The notes under the pieces are model-generated. The model searched no databases. It saw only the letters and a program-made list of their open reading frames with translations, and was not told the DNA's origin. Shown here in pieces: positions 35,120-42,599 of a stretch of DNA of 64,000 nucleotides. The stretch is from Bradyrhizobium sp. GTDB lineage: Bacteria; Pseudomonadota; Alphaproteobacteria; Rhizobiales; Xanthobacteraceae. The first letter of the stretch is position 1; each line of letters begins with the position of its first letter. The stretch covers positions 1-64,000 of the forward strand of contig NZ_JACRAW010000164.1 of the NCBI RefSeq assembly GCF_016213215.1, given 5' to 3'. The translations under genes were made by a program, and so were the position numbers.

Positions 35120-36283
35120 TCAGTGCTGACCGATCAGCTTCCGGCAATAGATCGCGCCGCCCTGGACGGCATCGCGTCCCTTCCATGCCAGGTAGGTGAG
35201 CCGGCCCTTCAGCGATTCATGGCTGCGCAGGCGGCGTGAGTCGAGGATATGACCGACCTCTTCGGGGAAGCGGCTGACCTCGGCTTCGACAAGCACTGCG
35301 ATCGAGTCCATAGTCTGCTGCAGGCGCTCTCCCCAGGGCGATGATTCGAGCTGGTCGATGCGAACCCGCAACGCGTATTCCGTATCGTAGATGTCGATCA
35401 GCAGCGCTTGTGCAACAACCGGGCGATTGTTCTTCAGCGCAATCCGCAACGCCAGGCGCTTGTCCTCGAGCTGGTCGAGCGCCATCGAGACGGCAATTGC
35501 ATAGGGAGTTGCGGCAACATCGGCTGCATTCTTGCTGCGCGATGCCTTCGTGGCGAGACGGATCAGCTGCCATGGCGCCTTCAGGCGTTTTGCTACCAGC
35601 GTCAGCGCGAAGGGAAGCGCATCCGGGTCGGCCTTTTTGAGCGAATCCAGGAGCGAGGTGATCTTGGCGATCTCGCCTTCGTTGAACTTGTTGATCTTCG
35701 GCGGCAACTGCTGAGTGAACTTCGCCAGGGCGTCGCGCGCGCGCAGCGCGAAGAATATCTTTGCCACGTCGTCCACAACGGTACGGGACGCGGTATATTT
35801 TGCGAGCTTGCTGCGGATCGTTTCTATCCCGTCAGGCGAAGCGAGTGCGTGGTCGAGAACCTTGACCACCTTGGTGTAAAAGGCCGAGGCGACCTTGAGC
35901 GCCTCTTTGTCGTTGTTGGCAGTGATCTGTTGGTTGATGGCCTTGATGTAGTCGCTTGCCATGGTAGGCAGCAAATCGCGACAGATCCATTCCCAGATCG
36001 GGGCGAGCGAACTGCGCGCGATGCGCCCCGTATTGGCGTTCTCCGGGGCCCCATCCACCAGCAGGTGTTCTAGTGGCGCGAAGAAGTAACGCGACGGAGT
36101 GCTGGCGCGGTCTTGTGTCGATCCATCCTTGCGGAATTCCGCGCGCAGCCGAGCCTGGATATCAGCCGAGCCCGGCATATCGACGCCGCACAGCTCGAGC
36201 CTTTCGAGCTCGCTGAGCAGGCAGCTCCGCATCAGCGGCGAGAGCTTCTGCAGGAAATCCCAGACTTGGCCGATTTCAACCAT
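35120..36283 (-). CDS. Soluble helical protein of unknown function
   Basis: The 387-residue protein (393 from an upstream TTG at 36301) shows no signal peptide or membrane segment. It is dominated by helices, with EIGQVWDFLQKLSPLMRSCL near the start, LVDGAPENANTGRIARSSLAPIWEWICRDL in the middle third and LTYLAWKGRDAVQGGAIYCR near the end. I recognise no named domain. It sits at the border of the signalling island, which may hint at a regulatory or scaffold role. Neither start has a good ribosome site. Confidence 0.75.
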   Translation of the reverse strand: MVEIGQVWDFLQKLSPLMRSCLLSELERLELCGVDMPGSADIQARLRAEFRKDGSTQDRASTPSRYFFAPLEHLLVDGAPENANTGRIARSSLAPIWEWICRDLLPTMASDYIKAINQQITANNDKEALKVASAFYTKVVKVLDHALASPDGIETIRSKLAKYTASRTVVDDVAKIFFALRARDALAKFTQQLPPKINKFNEGEIAKITSLLDSLKKADPDALPFALTLVAKRLKAPWQLIRLATKASRSKNAADVAATPYAIAVSMALDQLEDKRLALRIALKNNRPVVAQALLIDIYDTEYALRVRIDQLESSPWGERLQQTMDSIAVLVEAEVSRFPEEVGHILDSRRLRSHESLKGRLTYLAWKGRDAVQGGAIYCRKLIGQH

Positions 36284-36301
36284 GGCACGCAGCTTGTGCA
36301 A

Positions 36302-36616
36302 CTTTCCGAATCGGCTGATCGCCGGTTGACTGAGGCATTTGCGCGCTCGCGACAGTTGATTAGAAAAGCAAGCCGCCGTTAATTAATTCGTAAGCGCGAC
36401 GGCAAGTCCCTGATCTGGTGTTGCCAATTCTTGCGTATGCGTCGCAACAGCTGCAGTGCGGCACTATTGCAACCGCCAGGGGCGCCGCTTCGCGTGGATA
36501 CGCGCAAAAATTGTGCCTAAGCTGGCTGGGTGGTGCGCCTTGTTAGATGCCTCCGTAATCTTACGGAGCAAGAATGAGAGCGCGGACCGAGCCCGGTTCT
36601 ATTAAGAATCAGGGAC
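36302..36616. other. Divergent intergenic region
   Basis: These 315 bases lie between the minus-strand unknown gene and the LuxR-HTH gene and should carry promoters for both. Locally AT-rich (GTTAATTAATTCG near 36380). No recognised operator. Confidence 0.35.
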
Positions 36617-37213
36617 ATGGGGCATCGAGATCAATCTGCCGTCGATTCGCGCGCGCCGCGCGCGGGCGAAAGCGCTGCTCCTCGGGACGAGTCGGAAGTC
36701 GCGCGACTGGAGGCGCTGCGCGCACGGGTGGCGGAAGAAACCTCTGCCGCTATTGCGCGCCAACTCAACGGACCCCTGACCGCGCTCCTGCTTTATATGG
36801 GCGAGATCAAGAATCACAGTGACCGGTTGCTCGCGGCCACCGGCGACAAGGCCTATCTGCAGGACGTGGTGGACAACGCCCTGGCCCAGACCGAGCGGGT
36901 CTGCGCGCTGGTCAAGCAGATCGTTGGTGCGCACAAGCACGGCAACACGGCAGACGAGACGAAAGCCGGTGCAGCCAGTAGCCGTGCCGCCGGATCTGTC
37001 GTCTCATCCGCCCCGGGTCATCGGCCTCTGACCAAACGCGAGCGCGAGGTGCTGAGGTTGATCAGCGAGGGCTACTCCAACAAACAAGGTGCGCTGCGGA
37101 TGCGCATCAGCCCAAGGACCTTTGAAAGTCACAGGGCCGAGGCCATGCGCAAGCTGGGTGCGCGCAATACGGCAGATCTGGTCCGCGCCGCGCTGTTGCA
37201 TCCGATCGACTGA
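36617..37213 (+). CDS. LuxR-type HTH regulator with a DHp-like N-terminal domain lacking the phosphoacceptor His
   Basis: Residues about 135-195 are a LuxR/FixJ helix-turn-helix: PLTKREREVLRLISEGYSNK, ISPRTFESHRAEAMRKLGAR. Residues about 28-105 resemble the dimerisation helices of a histidine kinase, with ARQLNGPLTALLLYMGEI (47-64) and YLQDVVDNALAQTERVCALV, the pattern of the H-box and second helix. The position of the phosphoacceptor His is Arg48. There is no ATPase and no receiver domain, so this is neither a normal kinase nor a normal response regulator. It may dimerise with or sense a partner kinase. A linker rich in Ala/Ser (110-134) joins the parts. Confidence 0.8.
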   Translation: MGHRDQSAVDSRAPRAGESAAPRDESEVARLEALRARVAEETSAAIARQLNGPLTALLLYMGEIKNHSDRLLAATGDKAYLQDVVDNALAQTERVCALVKQIVGAHKHGNTADETKAGAASSRAAGSVVSSAPGHRPLTKREREVLRLISEGYSNKQGALRMRISPRTFESHRAEAMRKLGARNTADLVRAALLHPID

Positions 37214-37251
37214 TCGCCTGCCGCCGCGGTCGAAGCCGGAGCGACGCGCTA

Positions 37252-37500
37252 TCAGCAATAGTCGTCGGCGAAAGGGCGAACGCGCGCAGCGGCCCGCAAG
37301 TCACGGCCGTATTCCTTCGGCGGGCTCGGGATGATCGTGATGATCCAGCGCAACGGAATGCTCGAGTCCTGTTCCTGTACCGAACGCACAAACCCGGTCA
37401 CCGTCTTCTCGCCGCATCTGACCGTAGCCGGCCTGCCGTTGAATTGCGCAATACGGAAACGCCGGACCTCTTTCTGATCCGCTGTTTCATAAGTAAACAT
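37252..37500 (-). CDS. Small protein of unknown function
   Basis: The 82-residue product begins MFTYETADQKEVRRFRIAQF and is a mix of short strands (TVRCGEKTVTGFVRSV, RWIITIIPS), suggesting a small beta-barrel-like fold. The ATG at 37500 is preceded by an excellent AGGAGGG ribosome site, which rules out the upstream start at 37524. It ends FADDYC, convergent with the HTH regulator gene. No family is recognised. Confidence 0.65.
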   Translation of the reverse strand: MFTYETADQKEVRRFRIAQFNGRPATVRCGEKTVTGFVRSVQEQDSSIPLRWIITIIPSPPKEYGRDLRAAARVRPFADDYC

Positions 37501-37641
37501 GAAACCCTCCTGGTCCTCGCGCAACTATCGGTCACGCAGGATTAGCCATGGGTGAAAATTCCGAACCGTAGAAGTACGGCTGGACTTTTTCCGCAAGCGT
37601 GCAGTTCGGGATCGCAGCGGCCTACCGGCTCTTCGCAAAGC

Positions 37642-38037
37642 TCAGCGGTGCTCTTCCTGCGTCATTGCCGCAGCGAAAGCCGCATCCATTTGTTCAAGAA
37701 GATCGAGATATTCGGACCCGGTCAGCTGCGCCGCATTTATCTCCAGCTGCAACGCCAGCTTTGCCAGGCGACGATAGCCGACGCTGCCGGCCGCGCTCTT
37801 CAGCGAGTGGGCTTCTCTTTCGACCTTGCTTCGTTGTTGACCGGGTGACATCAGGCGGAATCGCTGCAGGCGGGCTTCGGTCTCGCTCTTGAATACCTCG
37901 CCGATTTCCGCGGCGCCCTCTCGCCCGACCTCGGACGTCAATTCTTCGAACGCTGCCGGATCGAACGCCGGCTCGACGTCCGCCGGCGCGTCGAGCGGGG
38001 CAGGCGGTAATGCAGCAAGTTGAGCCGGGTGAGCCAT
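37642..38037 (-). CDS. Stand-alone Hpt (histidine phosphotransfer) protein
   Basis: The 131-residue protein is a single Hpt four-helix domain: the phosphoacceptor His77 lies in EAHSLKSAAGSVGYRRLAKL, the usual HxLKGxAxxxG-type motif, here with KSAAG. The N-terminal 20 residues are Pro/Ala-rich. Such proteins pass phosphate between a hybrid kinase and a response regulator. Candidate partners in this window are the hybrid kinase at 42600-46091 and the receiver proteins at 39080, 40875 and 46159. It is divergent from cheW. Confidence 0.88.
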   Translation of the reverse strand: MAHPAQLAALPPAPLDAPADVEPAFDPAAFEELTSEVGREGAAEIGEVFKSETEARLQRFRLMSPGQQRSKVEREAHSLKSAAGSVGYRRLAKLALQLEINAAQLTGSEYLDLLEQMDAAFAAAMTQEEHR

Positions 38038-38575
38038 GGTGTGGATGAGTGGTCCGTCCGATCCTGTCTGAAATGCCTACGCCCTCTCCGTTACGGTCCG
38101 CTTAAGCCGTTTCTGCCGCTGCGGCTTCGCGTGGCGACGTTGGGAGAGCCGTGGCGCTGTTAAGGACTCGTTCACCCTAAAGCAACTTGGCCAGAAGCGA
38201 ACGGTTGGTCCTTGCGCAAGCCGGAGTTGCCTGGTGTCGAAGGCAGTTCGGTCCGACCCGGGCATTCGTTGCGGCTTTCCATCGGCTGCGACCGCCGATC
38301 GTTCGGAGCGCGAAGTACATCGCAAATCCGGGCCCTCGCGGCGTCGGCAGTCTGCTCGGCTCGTGCCGCCGGGAGCCACCCGCGTTCTTAACCTCCGTAT
38401 TTGAACGGAACAGGAAATTAACCGGACCGTGAAACAGGATGATTATCGGTCGAGAAGTGGACATCCGTCGCATCTCGCAAGCGGTCGCACCGGTGTCGTT
38501 CAATTCCTTCCGCGTGGCATCGATGCGCCCCATCGCGGTCGAGATCAGCCGGGCGGGCGTAAGGGGGCTTGATTG
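38038..38575. other. Region between the Hpt gene and cheW
   Basis: 538 bases without a confident gene. A plus-strand frame from ATG 38439 to a stop overlapping the cheW start (45 residues, beginning MIIGREVDIRRISQAVAPVS) is the most protein-like piece; it has no clear ribosome site. There is no trace of a cheA gene here, which is where one would often be expected. Confidence 0.35.
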
Positions 38576-39049
38576 ATGAGCAGCAGGAGCCAAGGCGCCG
38601 AGGGCACGATGTCCGAATACGTCACCGCCATGATCGGCGAACAATTGTTCGGCCTGCCCATCTCCCGCGTTCAGGACGTGTTCATCCCGGAGCGGGTGAC
38701 GCGGGTGCCGCTGGCTTCGCGAGAAATCTCGGGGGTCTTGAACCTGCGTGGCCGCATCGTCACCGTGATCGACATGCGCGCCCGCCTCGGTCTTCCCGAC
38801 ACCGAAGGCGGCAAGCCGCCGATGGCGATCGGCGTCGATCTGCGCGCGGAGTCCTATGGGCTGCTGATCGATCGGATCGGGGAGGTCCTCCGCCTTGCGG
38901 ATGAGGACAAGGAGGAAAACCCCGTCAATCTCGACCCGCGCATGGCCGAGTTCGCGGGGGGCGTCCACAGGCTCGACGGCCAGCTGATGGTCGTCCTCGA
39001 TGTCGATCGCGTCCTTCAGCTGGAGCACAAGACGCCGATGGCTGCCTAG
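38576..39049 (+). CDS. cheW: CheW-like coupling protein
   Basis: CheW links chemoreceptors to the CheA kinase. The 157-residue protein is a complete CheW domain: TAMIGEQLFGLPISRVQDVF, EISGVLNLRGRIVTVIDMRA (the signature NLRG.IV.V.D.R), SYGLLIDRIGEVL and a final VVLDVDRVLQL. An ATG at 38576 after TAAGGGGG is used; the ATG at codon 12 (MSEYVTAM) is an alternative. cheY and cheR follow on the same strand, but no cheA, cheB or receptor gene is in the window. Confidence 0.93.
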   Translation: MSSRSQGAEGTMSEYVTAMIGEQLFGLPISRVQDVFIPERVTRVPLASREISGVLNLRGRIVTVIDMRARLGLPDTEGGKPPMAIGVDLRAESYGLLIDRIGEVLRLADEDKEENPVNLDPRMAEFAGGVHRLDGQLMVVLDVDRVLQLEHKTPMAA

Positions 39050-39079
39050 CGCCGGCAAAACGCACTTGGAGGAACTCCC

Positions 39080-39469
39080 ATGAAGACTTGCCTGGTTGTC
39101 GATGATTCCGGAGTGGTGCGAAAGATCGCGCGTCGCATTCTGGAGAGCATGGACTTCGCGGTCATCGAGGCCGAGGACGGCTCGAAGGCGCTGGAGCTCT
39201 GCAAGAATAAGCTGCCGGATGCGGTCCTGCTCGACTGGAATATGCCGGTCATGGACGGCTACGAGTTCCTCGGCCATCTGCGTCGCATGCCCGGCGGCGA
39301 AGAACCCAAGGTCGTGTTCTGCACCACCGAGAACAACGTGGCGCACATTGCCCAGGCGCTCAGCGCAGGGGCGAATGAATACATCATGAAGCCCTTCGAC
39401 AAGGACATCATCGCTGACAAGTTCGCTCAGGTTGGGCTGGTCTCCCCCGCAACGGCTGCGTTCGCCTGA
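39080..39469 (+). CDS. cheY: CheY-like single-domain response regulator
   Basis: A 129-residue receiver domain with all conserved residues: Asp8 and Asp9 (LVVDDSG), the phosphoacceptor Asp52 (AVLLDWNMP), Thr82 and Lys104 (YIMKPFD). There is no output domain. DWNMPVMDGYEFL is typical of the CheY group. GGAGGAAC precedes the ATG. It sits 30 bp after cheW and 33 bp before cheR. Phosphate donor is unknown; CheA is absent from the window. Confidence 0.94.
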   Translation: MKTCLVVDDSGVVRKIARRILESMDFAVIEAEDGSKALELCKNKLPDAVLLDWNMPVMDGYEFLGHLRRMPGGEEPKVVFCTTENNVAHIAQALSAGANEYIMKPFDKDIIADKFAQVGLVSPATAAFA

Positions 39470-39502
39470 GTATCTTCTGAAAGTGTTTCCACGAGGCCAC
39501 CC

Positions 39503-40378
39503 GTGACCCCTCTTGAATATGAATATCTGCGCAAGCTCTTGAGGGATCAGTCCGGCCTCGACTTGTCCGCCGACAAGCAATACCTGATCGAGAGCCGTCT
39601 GCTGCCGGTCGCACGCAAGATTGGCCTGTCGGGAATCAGCGAACTCGTGCAGAAGCTGCAGGGCGGGTCGTCGGCTCTGATCACCAGCGTGGTCGAAGCA
39701 ATGACCACCAACGAGACCTTCTTCTTCCGCGACAAGGTTCCGTTCGACCATTTCCGCGAAACCATCATGCCCGAGCTCCTGCACGCGCGCGCGGGCCGCA
39801 AGAGTCTTCGCATCTGGTGCGCCGCGGGCTCGACGGGGCAGGAGCCCTATTCGCTCGGGATTTGCCTCAAGGAGATGGGGGCCGCGCTGACCGGATGGCG
39901 CATCGAGATTCTTTCCACCGACATCTCGCAGGAGGTGCTCGAGAAGTCGAAGGTCGGCATCTACAGTCAGTTCGAGGTGCAACGCGGCCTGCCGATCCAG
40001 CTGCTGGTCAAGTACTTCAAGCAATCCGGAGAATCCTGGCAGATCAATCCCGAGTTGCGCGCGATGGTTCAGCACCGGCAGCTCAACCTGCTGCATGACT
40101 TCTCCCAAATCGGCACCTTCGACGTCATCTTCTGCCGGAACGTGCTGATCTATTTCGACCAGGAAACCAAGGTGAACGTCTTCAACCGCCTCGCCAAGGC
40201 GATCGAGCCGGACGGCTTTCTGGTGCTCGGCGCGGCGGAAACGGTGGTCGGATTGACGGACACCTTCAAGCCAGTTCCTGACCGGCGCGGCTTGTACCGG
40301 CCTAGCGGCGCCCGGGCCGCAATGCCCGCGCGGCCGTTTGCGGCCGGCGCAGGCAGGATGGCAGTCGCGGGGCCTTGA
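39503..40378 (+). CDS. cheR: CheR-type protein-glutamate methyltransferase
   Basis: CheR uses SAM to methylate glutamates of chemoreceptors for adaptation. The 291-residue protein has the N-terminal helical domain (1-75, EYEYLRKLLRDQSGLDLS), then the methyltransferase with TNETFFFRDKVPF, IWCAAGSTGQEPYSLGI (SAM-binding GxSTGxEPYS), ILSTDIS and VIFCRNVLIYFD. The GTG start at 39503 follows GAGGCCACCC. The C-terminal 25 residues are Ala/Arg/Pro-rich. The next gene (PilZ) starts 3 bp after the stop. No receptor or CheB is adjacent. Confidence 0.94.
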   Translation: MTPLEYEYLRKLLRDQSGLDLSADKQYLIESRLLPVARKIGLSGISELVQKLQGGSSALITSVVEAMTTNETFFFRDKVPFDHFRETIMPELLHARAGRKSLRIWCAAGSTGQEPYSLGICLKEMGAALTGWRIEILSTDISQEVLEKSKVGIYSQFEVQRGLPIQLLVKYFKQSGESWQINPELRAMVQHRQLNLLHDFSQIGTFDVIFCRNVLIYFDQETKVNVFNRLAKAIEPDGFLVLGAAETVVGLTDTFKPVPDRRGLYRPSGARAAMPARPFAAGAGRMAVAGP

Positions 40379-40381
40379 GAC

Positions 40382-40702
40382 ATGACCGAAGAAACCAAAG
40401 GTACCGAACGGGTGACGTTCAGTCGGGGCTATGACGTCTGCATCATGGGGATCGACGGGACGTGGCGCCGCGACTGCAAGCTCAACGCCATCTCCGATAA
40501 TGACGCCGTGCTCACCGTGGAAGGCTCCATTCAGGGACTCAATCTCAAGGAGTTCTTCCTCCTCCTGTCTTCCACGGGGCTCGCTTACCGCCGTTGCGAA
40601 CTGGTCCGGGTCAACGGCTCGGAAATGGAGATCCAGTTCCTGAGGGGCAAGAATAAGAAGAAACGATCCGGTATGGCTGGACAGGACGCGCTGCTCGGCT
40701 GA
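40382..40702 (+). CDS. PilZ-like domain protein
   Basis: The 106-residue protein resembles a single PilZ domain, the c-di-GMP binding beta-barrel: DGTWRRDCKLNAISDNDAVL followed by a hydrophobic strand-turn (KEFFLLLSSTGLAYRRCELV) and EIQFL. The RxxxR arginine motif is at best imperfect (WRRDC), and D/NxSxxG reads NAISDND, so c-di-GMP binding is uncertain. The gene lies 3 bp after cheR and is surely cotranscribed, suggesting a link between this cassette and surface or motility control. Confidence 0.75.
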   Translation: MTEETKGTERVTFSRGYDVCIMGIDGTWRRDCKLNAISDNDAVLTVEGSIQGLNLKEFFLLLSSTGLAYRRCELVRVNGSEMEIQFLRGKNKKKRSGMAGQDALLG

Positions 40703-40874
40703 ATGGACTTTTGGTGGCGCGGCCAGATCGCGCCGGCCGCCGCGGTATCGTGGTGTGCATTTTTGGTATCCTGCACAATTTCTAAAGACGACCGCTGGAA
40801 TTGCGCCGCTTCGTTTTACTCGCTTTGAGCGCGAGCTGTGCATTCTTGCTTCGACCAACCCGTTAGGGCCAGCA

Positions 40875-41381
40875 ATGCACACCAGCACTCGTTCTTCTCT
40901 CGTCCGCTCGAACTCAGCCGATGCCGCCGAACGACAGCCCCTCCAGCTCCTGGTGGTCGACGACGACGCCACCCAGCGAAGCCTGATCAAGGTCGCCGCC
41001 ACGCAAGCCGGCCACGAGGTGACCGTCGCCGCTTCGTGTGCCGAGGCCATCAGCCTCATCAAGAACGCGCATTTCGATTGCGTGACGCTCGACCTCGTGC
41101 TGGAGGATGGAGACGGCATTGATGTCCTGCGCGAAATGGCCGAGGCGAAATACGCCGGCGCCGTCATTGTCGTAAGCGGCATGGAAGGCTCCCGCCGGAG
41201 CGCGGCGCGTAGCTATGCGCGATCGCTCGGTGTGGAGCTCCAGAGCCTGCCGAAGCCGCTGGATCTGGCGGCCTTGCGCATTTCCCTTGCCAATCTCGGC
41301 AAAGCGGCGATGGGGCTGCCCGCCATCCACACCTGGGGCGGCGTCGCCGTCGACGCGGTGGCTGAGCGCCACCGCACCTGA
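40875..41381 (+). CDS. Single-domain response regulator
   Basis: The 168-residue protein has an N-terminal 20-residue Ser/Arg-rich extension and one receiver domain: LLVVDDDATQRSL (acidic pair), the phosphoacceptor Asp in CVTLDLVLEDGDG, Ser in VIVVSGMEG and Lys in LQSLPKPLD. A short C-terminal extension (LGKAAMGLPAIHTWGG...) follows with no known output domain. The ATG at 40875 is used; the frame extends upstream but lacks receiver sequence. It is the third gene of receiver or coupling type in this run. Confidence 0.88.
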   Translation: MHTSTRSSLVRSNSADAAERQPLQLLVVDDDATQRSLIKVAATQAGHEVTVAASCAEAISLIKNAHFDCVTLDLVLEDGDGIDVLREMAEAKYAGAVIVVSGMEGSRRSAARSYARSLGVELQSLPKPLDLAALRISLANLGKAAMGLPAIHTWGGVAVDAVAERHRT

Positions 41382-41402
41382 ACTTCGGCCTCGTCTTCTA
41401 CC

Positions 41403-41660
41403 CTAGAGGGTCAGGACGAGCTCCATCTCGGTTCCATCTTCAGGCACGCCGGCGTCGCGGAGCGACTGCATTGCGGACTCAAGCTCAGCCTTGCAGGCAT
41501 TGAGGGTCGCGCTTGCTGGCCGATAGCCGGGCGTGACATCGTCCAGGATCATGGCAGTGGAGCTGTCCTGATTTTCCGACACAGTCTCCGACCGGATCGC
41601 CTGGTCAAGCCGGGCGATGCTGCTTGCGACCTGCTCGATCAGGAACTTTAAATCGGGCAA
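41403..41660 (-). CDS. Possible small acidic protein
   Basis: A TTG-initiated frame of 85 residues: DLKFLIEQVASSIARLDQAI, TPGYRPASATLNACKAELES and an acidic end (PEDGTEMELVLTL). The composition is protein-like, mostly helical. An in-frame stop lies directly upstream of the TTG and no good ribosome site is seen, which lowers confidence. It is convergent with the response regulator at 40875 and divergent from the FixJ-type gene. Confidence 0.45.
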   Translation of the reverse strand: MPDLKFLIEQVASSIARLDQAIRSETVSENQDSSTAMILDDVTPGYRPASATLNACKAELESAMQSLRDAGVPEDGTEMELVLTL

Positions 41661-41876
41661 GGATCAAATGTTCGCTGTCATCGCGATCCCGAGCGGTGAC
41701 GATGACGAGTCCCGCGCTCTGCCTGCATATTTCTCTCCGGCTCACGGCCTGGGACTCTTTCGGCTACTTGTCGGTTGAGTTCACCTCCCGTACAAATACG
41801 GTGAGCGTGATGTTCGCCGCAGGACATGCGCGATCGGTGTGGGCATATCTGCTCCACGGCACTCAGGATGGTTGAA

Positions 41877-42512
41877 ATGTCGGAGAAAACCTCACGTGGC
41901 GAGATCTTCGTGGTCGATGACGATCAGGCCGTTCGCGACACTCTGTCGATGGTGCTGTCGGCGGCGGGCTATGAGGTGATCTGTTTCGCCGACGGCGCTG
42001 CGTTGCTCTCGGTGGCGCGGACCCGGACGCCTGCGGCCATTCTTCTCGACGTTCACATCCCCGGCAAATCCGGCCTGGACATCCTGAAGGAACTGCATGG
42101 CGAAGATTATCCCGCGCCGATCTTCATGATCTCCGGACAGGGCGATATCGCCATGGCGGTCAGCGCCATCAAGAACGGCGCGCTCGACTTTATCGAAAAG
42201 CCATTTCGTGGCAGCGAGATCGTGGCCCGGTTGAACGAGGCGATCGGGGCTTATGCAAAGCGGCAGGCCGAACATGCGGCGCCGAAATTCGGCTCGCTGC
42301 ATTTTCCGGGACGCGAGCCCCTGACGCGGCGCGAGCGTGAGGTGCTTGAACAATTCGCCTCCGGCGCGTCCAACAAGGAGGCGGGCCGCGCGCTCGGCAT
42401 CAGCCCGCGCACCATCGAGGATCATCGCGCGAACATCATGAAGAAGCTCGGCGCCCGCAACGCCGCCGATCTGATCCGGATCGTGATGACGGCCGCGCAG
42501 CGCGCTTCCTGA
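41877..42512 (+). CDS. FixJ/NarL-type response regulator
   Basis: A 211-residue two-domain regulator: a receiver (EIFVVDDDQAVRDTLSMVLS, phosphoacceptor Asp58 in LLDVHIPGKSG, Ser in MISGQGD, Lys in FIEKPFRG) and a LuxR-type HTH (LTRREREVLEQFASGASNKE, ISPRTIEDHRANIMKKLGAR). The layout and the GQGDIAMAV stretch are close to the FixJ subgroup. ATG 41877 has AGGATGG upstream and is preferred over ATG 41868. The likely kinase is the hybrid kinase encoded convergently next door. The HTH resembles that of the DHp-HTH protein at 36617. Confidence 0.92.
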   Translation: MSEKTSRGEIFVVDDDQAVRDTLSMVLSAAGYEVICFADGAALLSVARTRTPAAILLDVHIPGKSGLDILKELHGEDYPAPIFMISGQGDIAMAVSAIKNGALDFIEKPFRGSEIVARLNEAIGAYAKRQAEHAAPKFGSLHFPGREPLTRREREVLEQFASGASNKEAGRALGISPRTIEDHRANIMKKLGARNAADLIRIVMTAAQRAS

Positions 42513-42599
42513 TAAGGCAAGCAGCGCGGCGCAAGGCGCGCCGCATGCAGCGCGCCATTAAAGCGATGGCAGATGCGCGCCGTCCTCGCTGTGCCGCTC

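Noticed and set aside
38177..41182. A 1001-codon open frame on the minus strand across cheW, cheY, cheR and PilZ
   Set aside because: All four plus-strand genes have intact family motifs and ribosome sites. The long minus frame is an effect of high GC at third positions and shows no domain.
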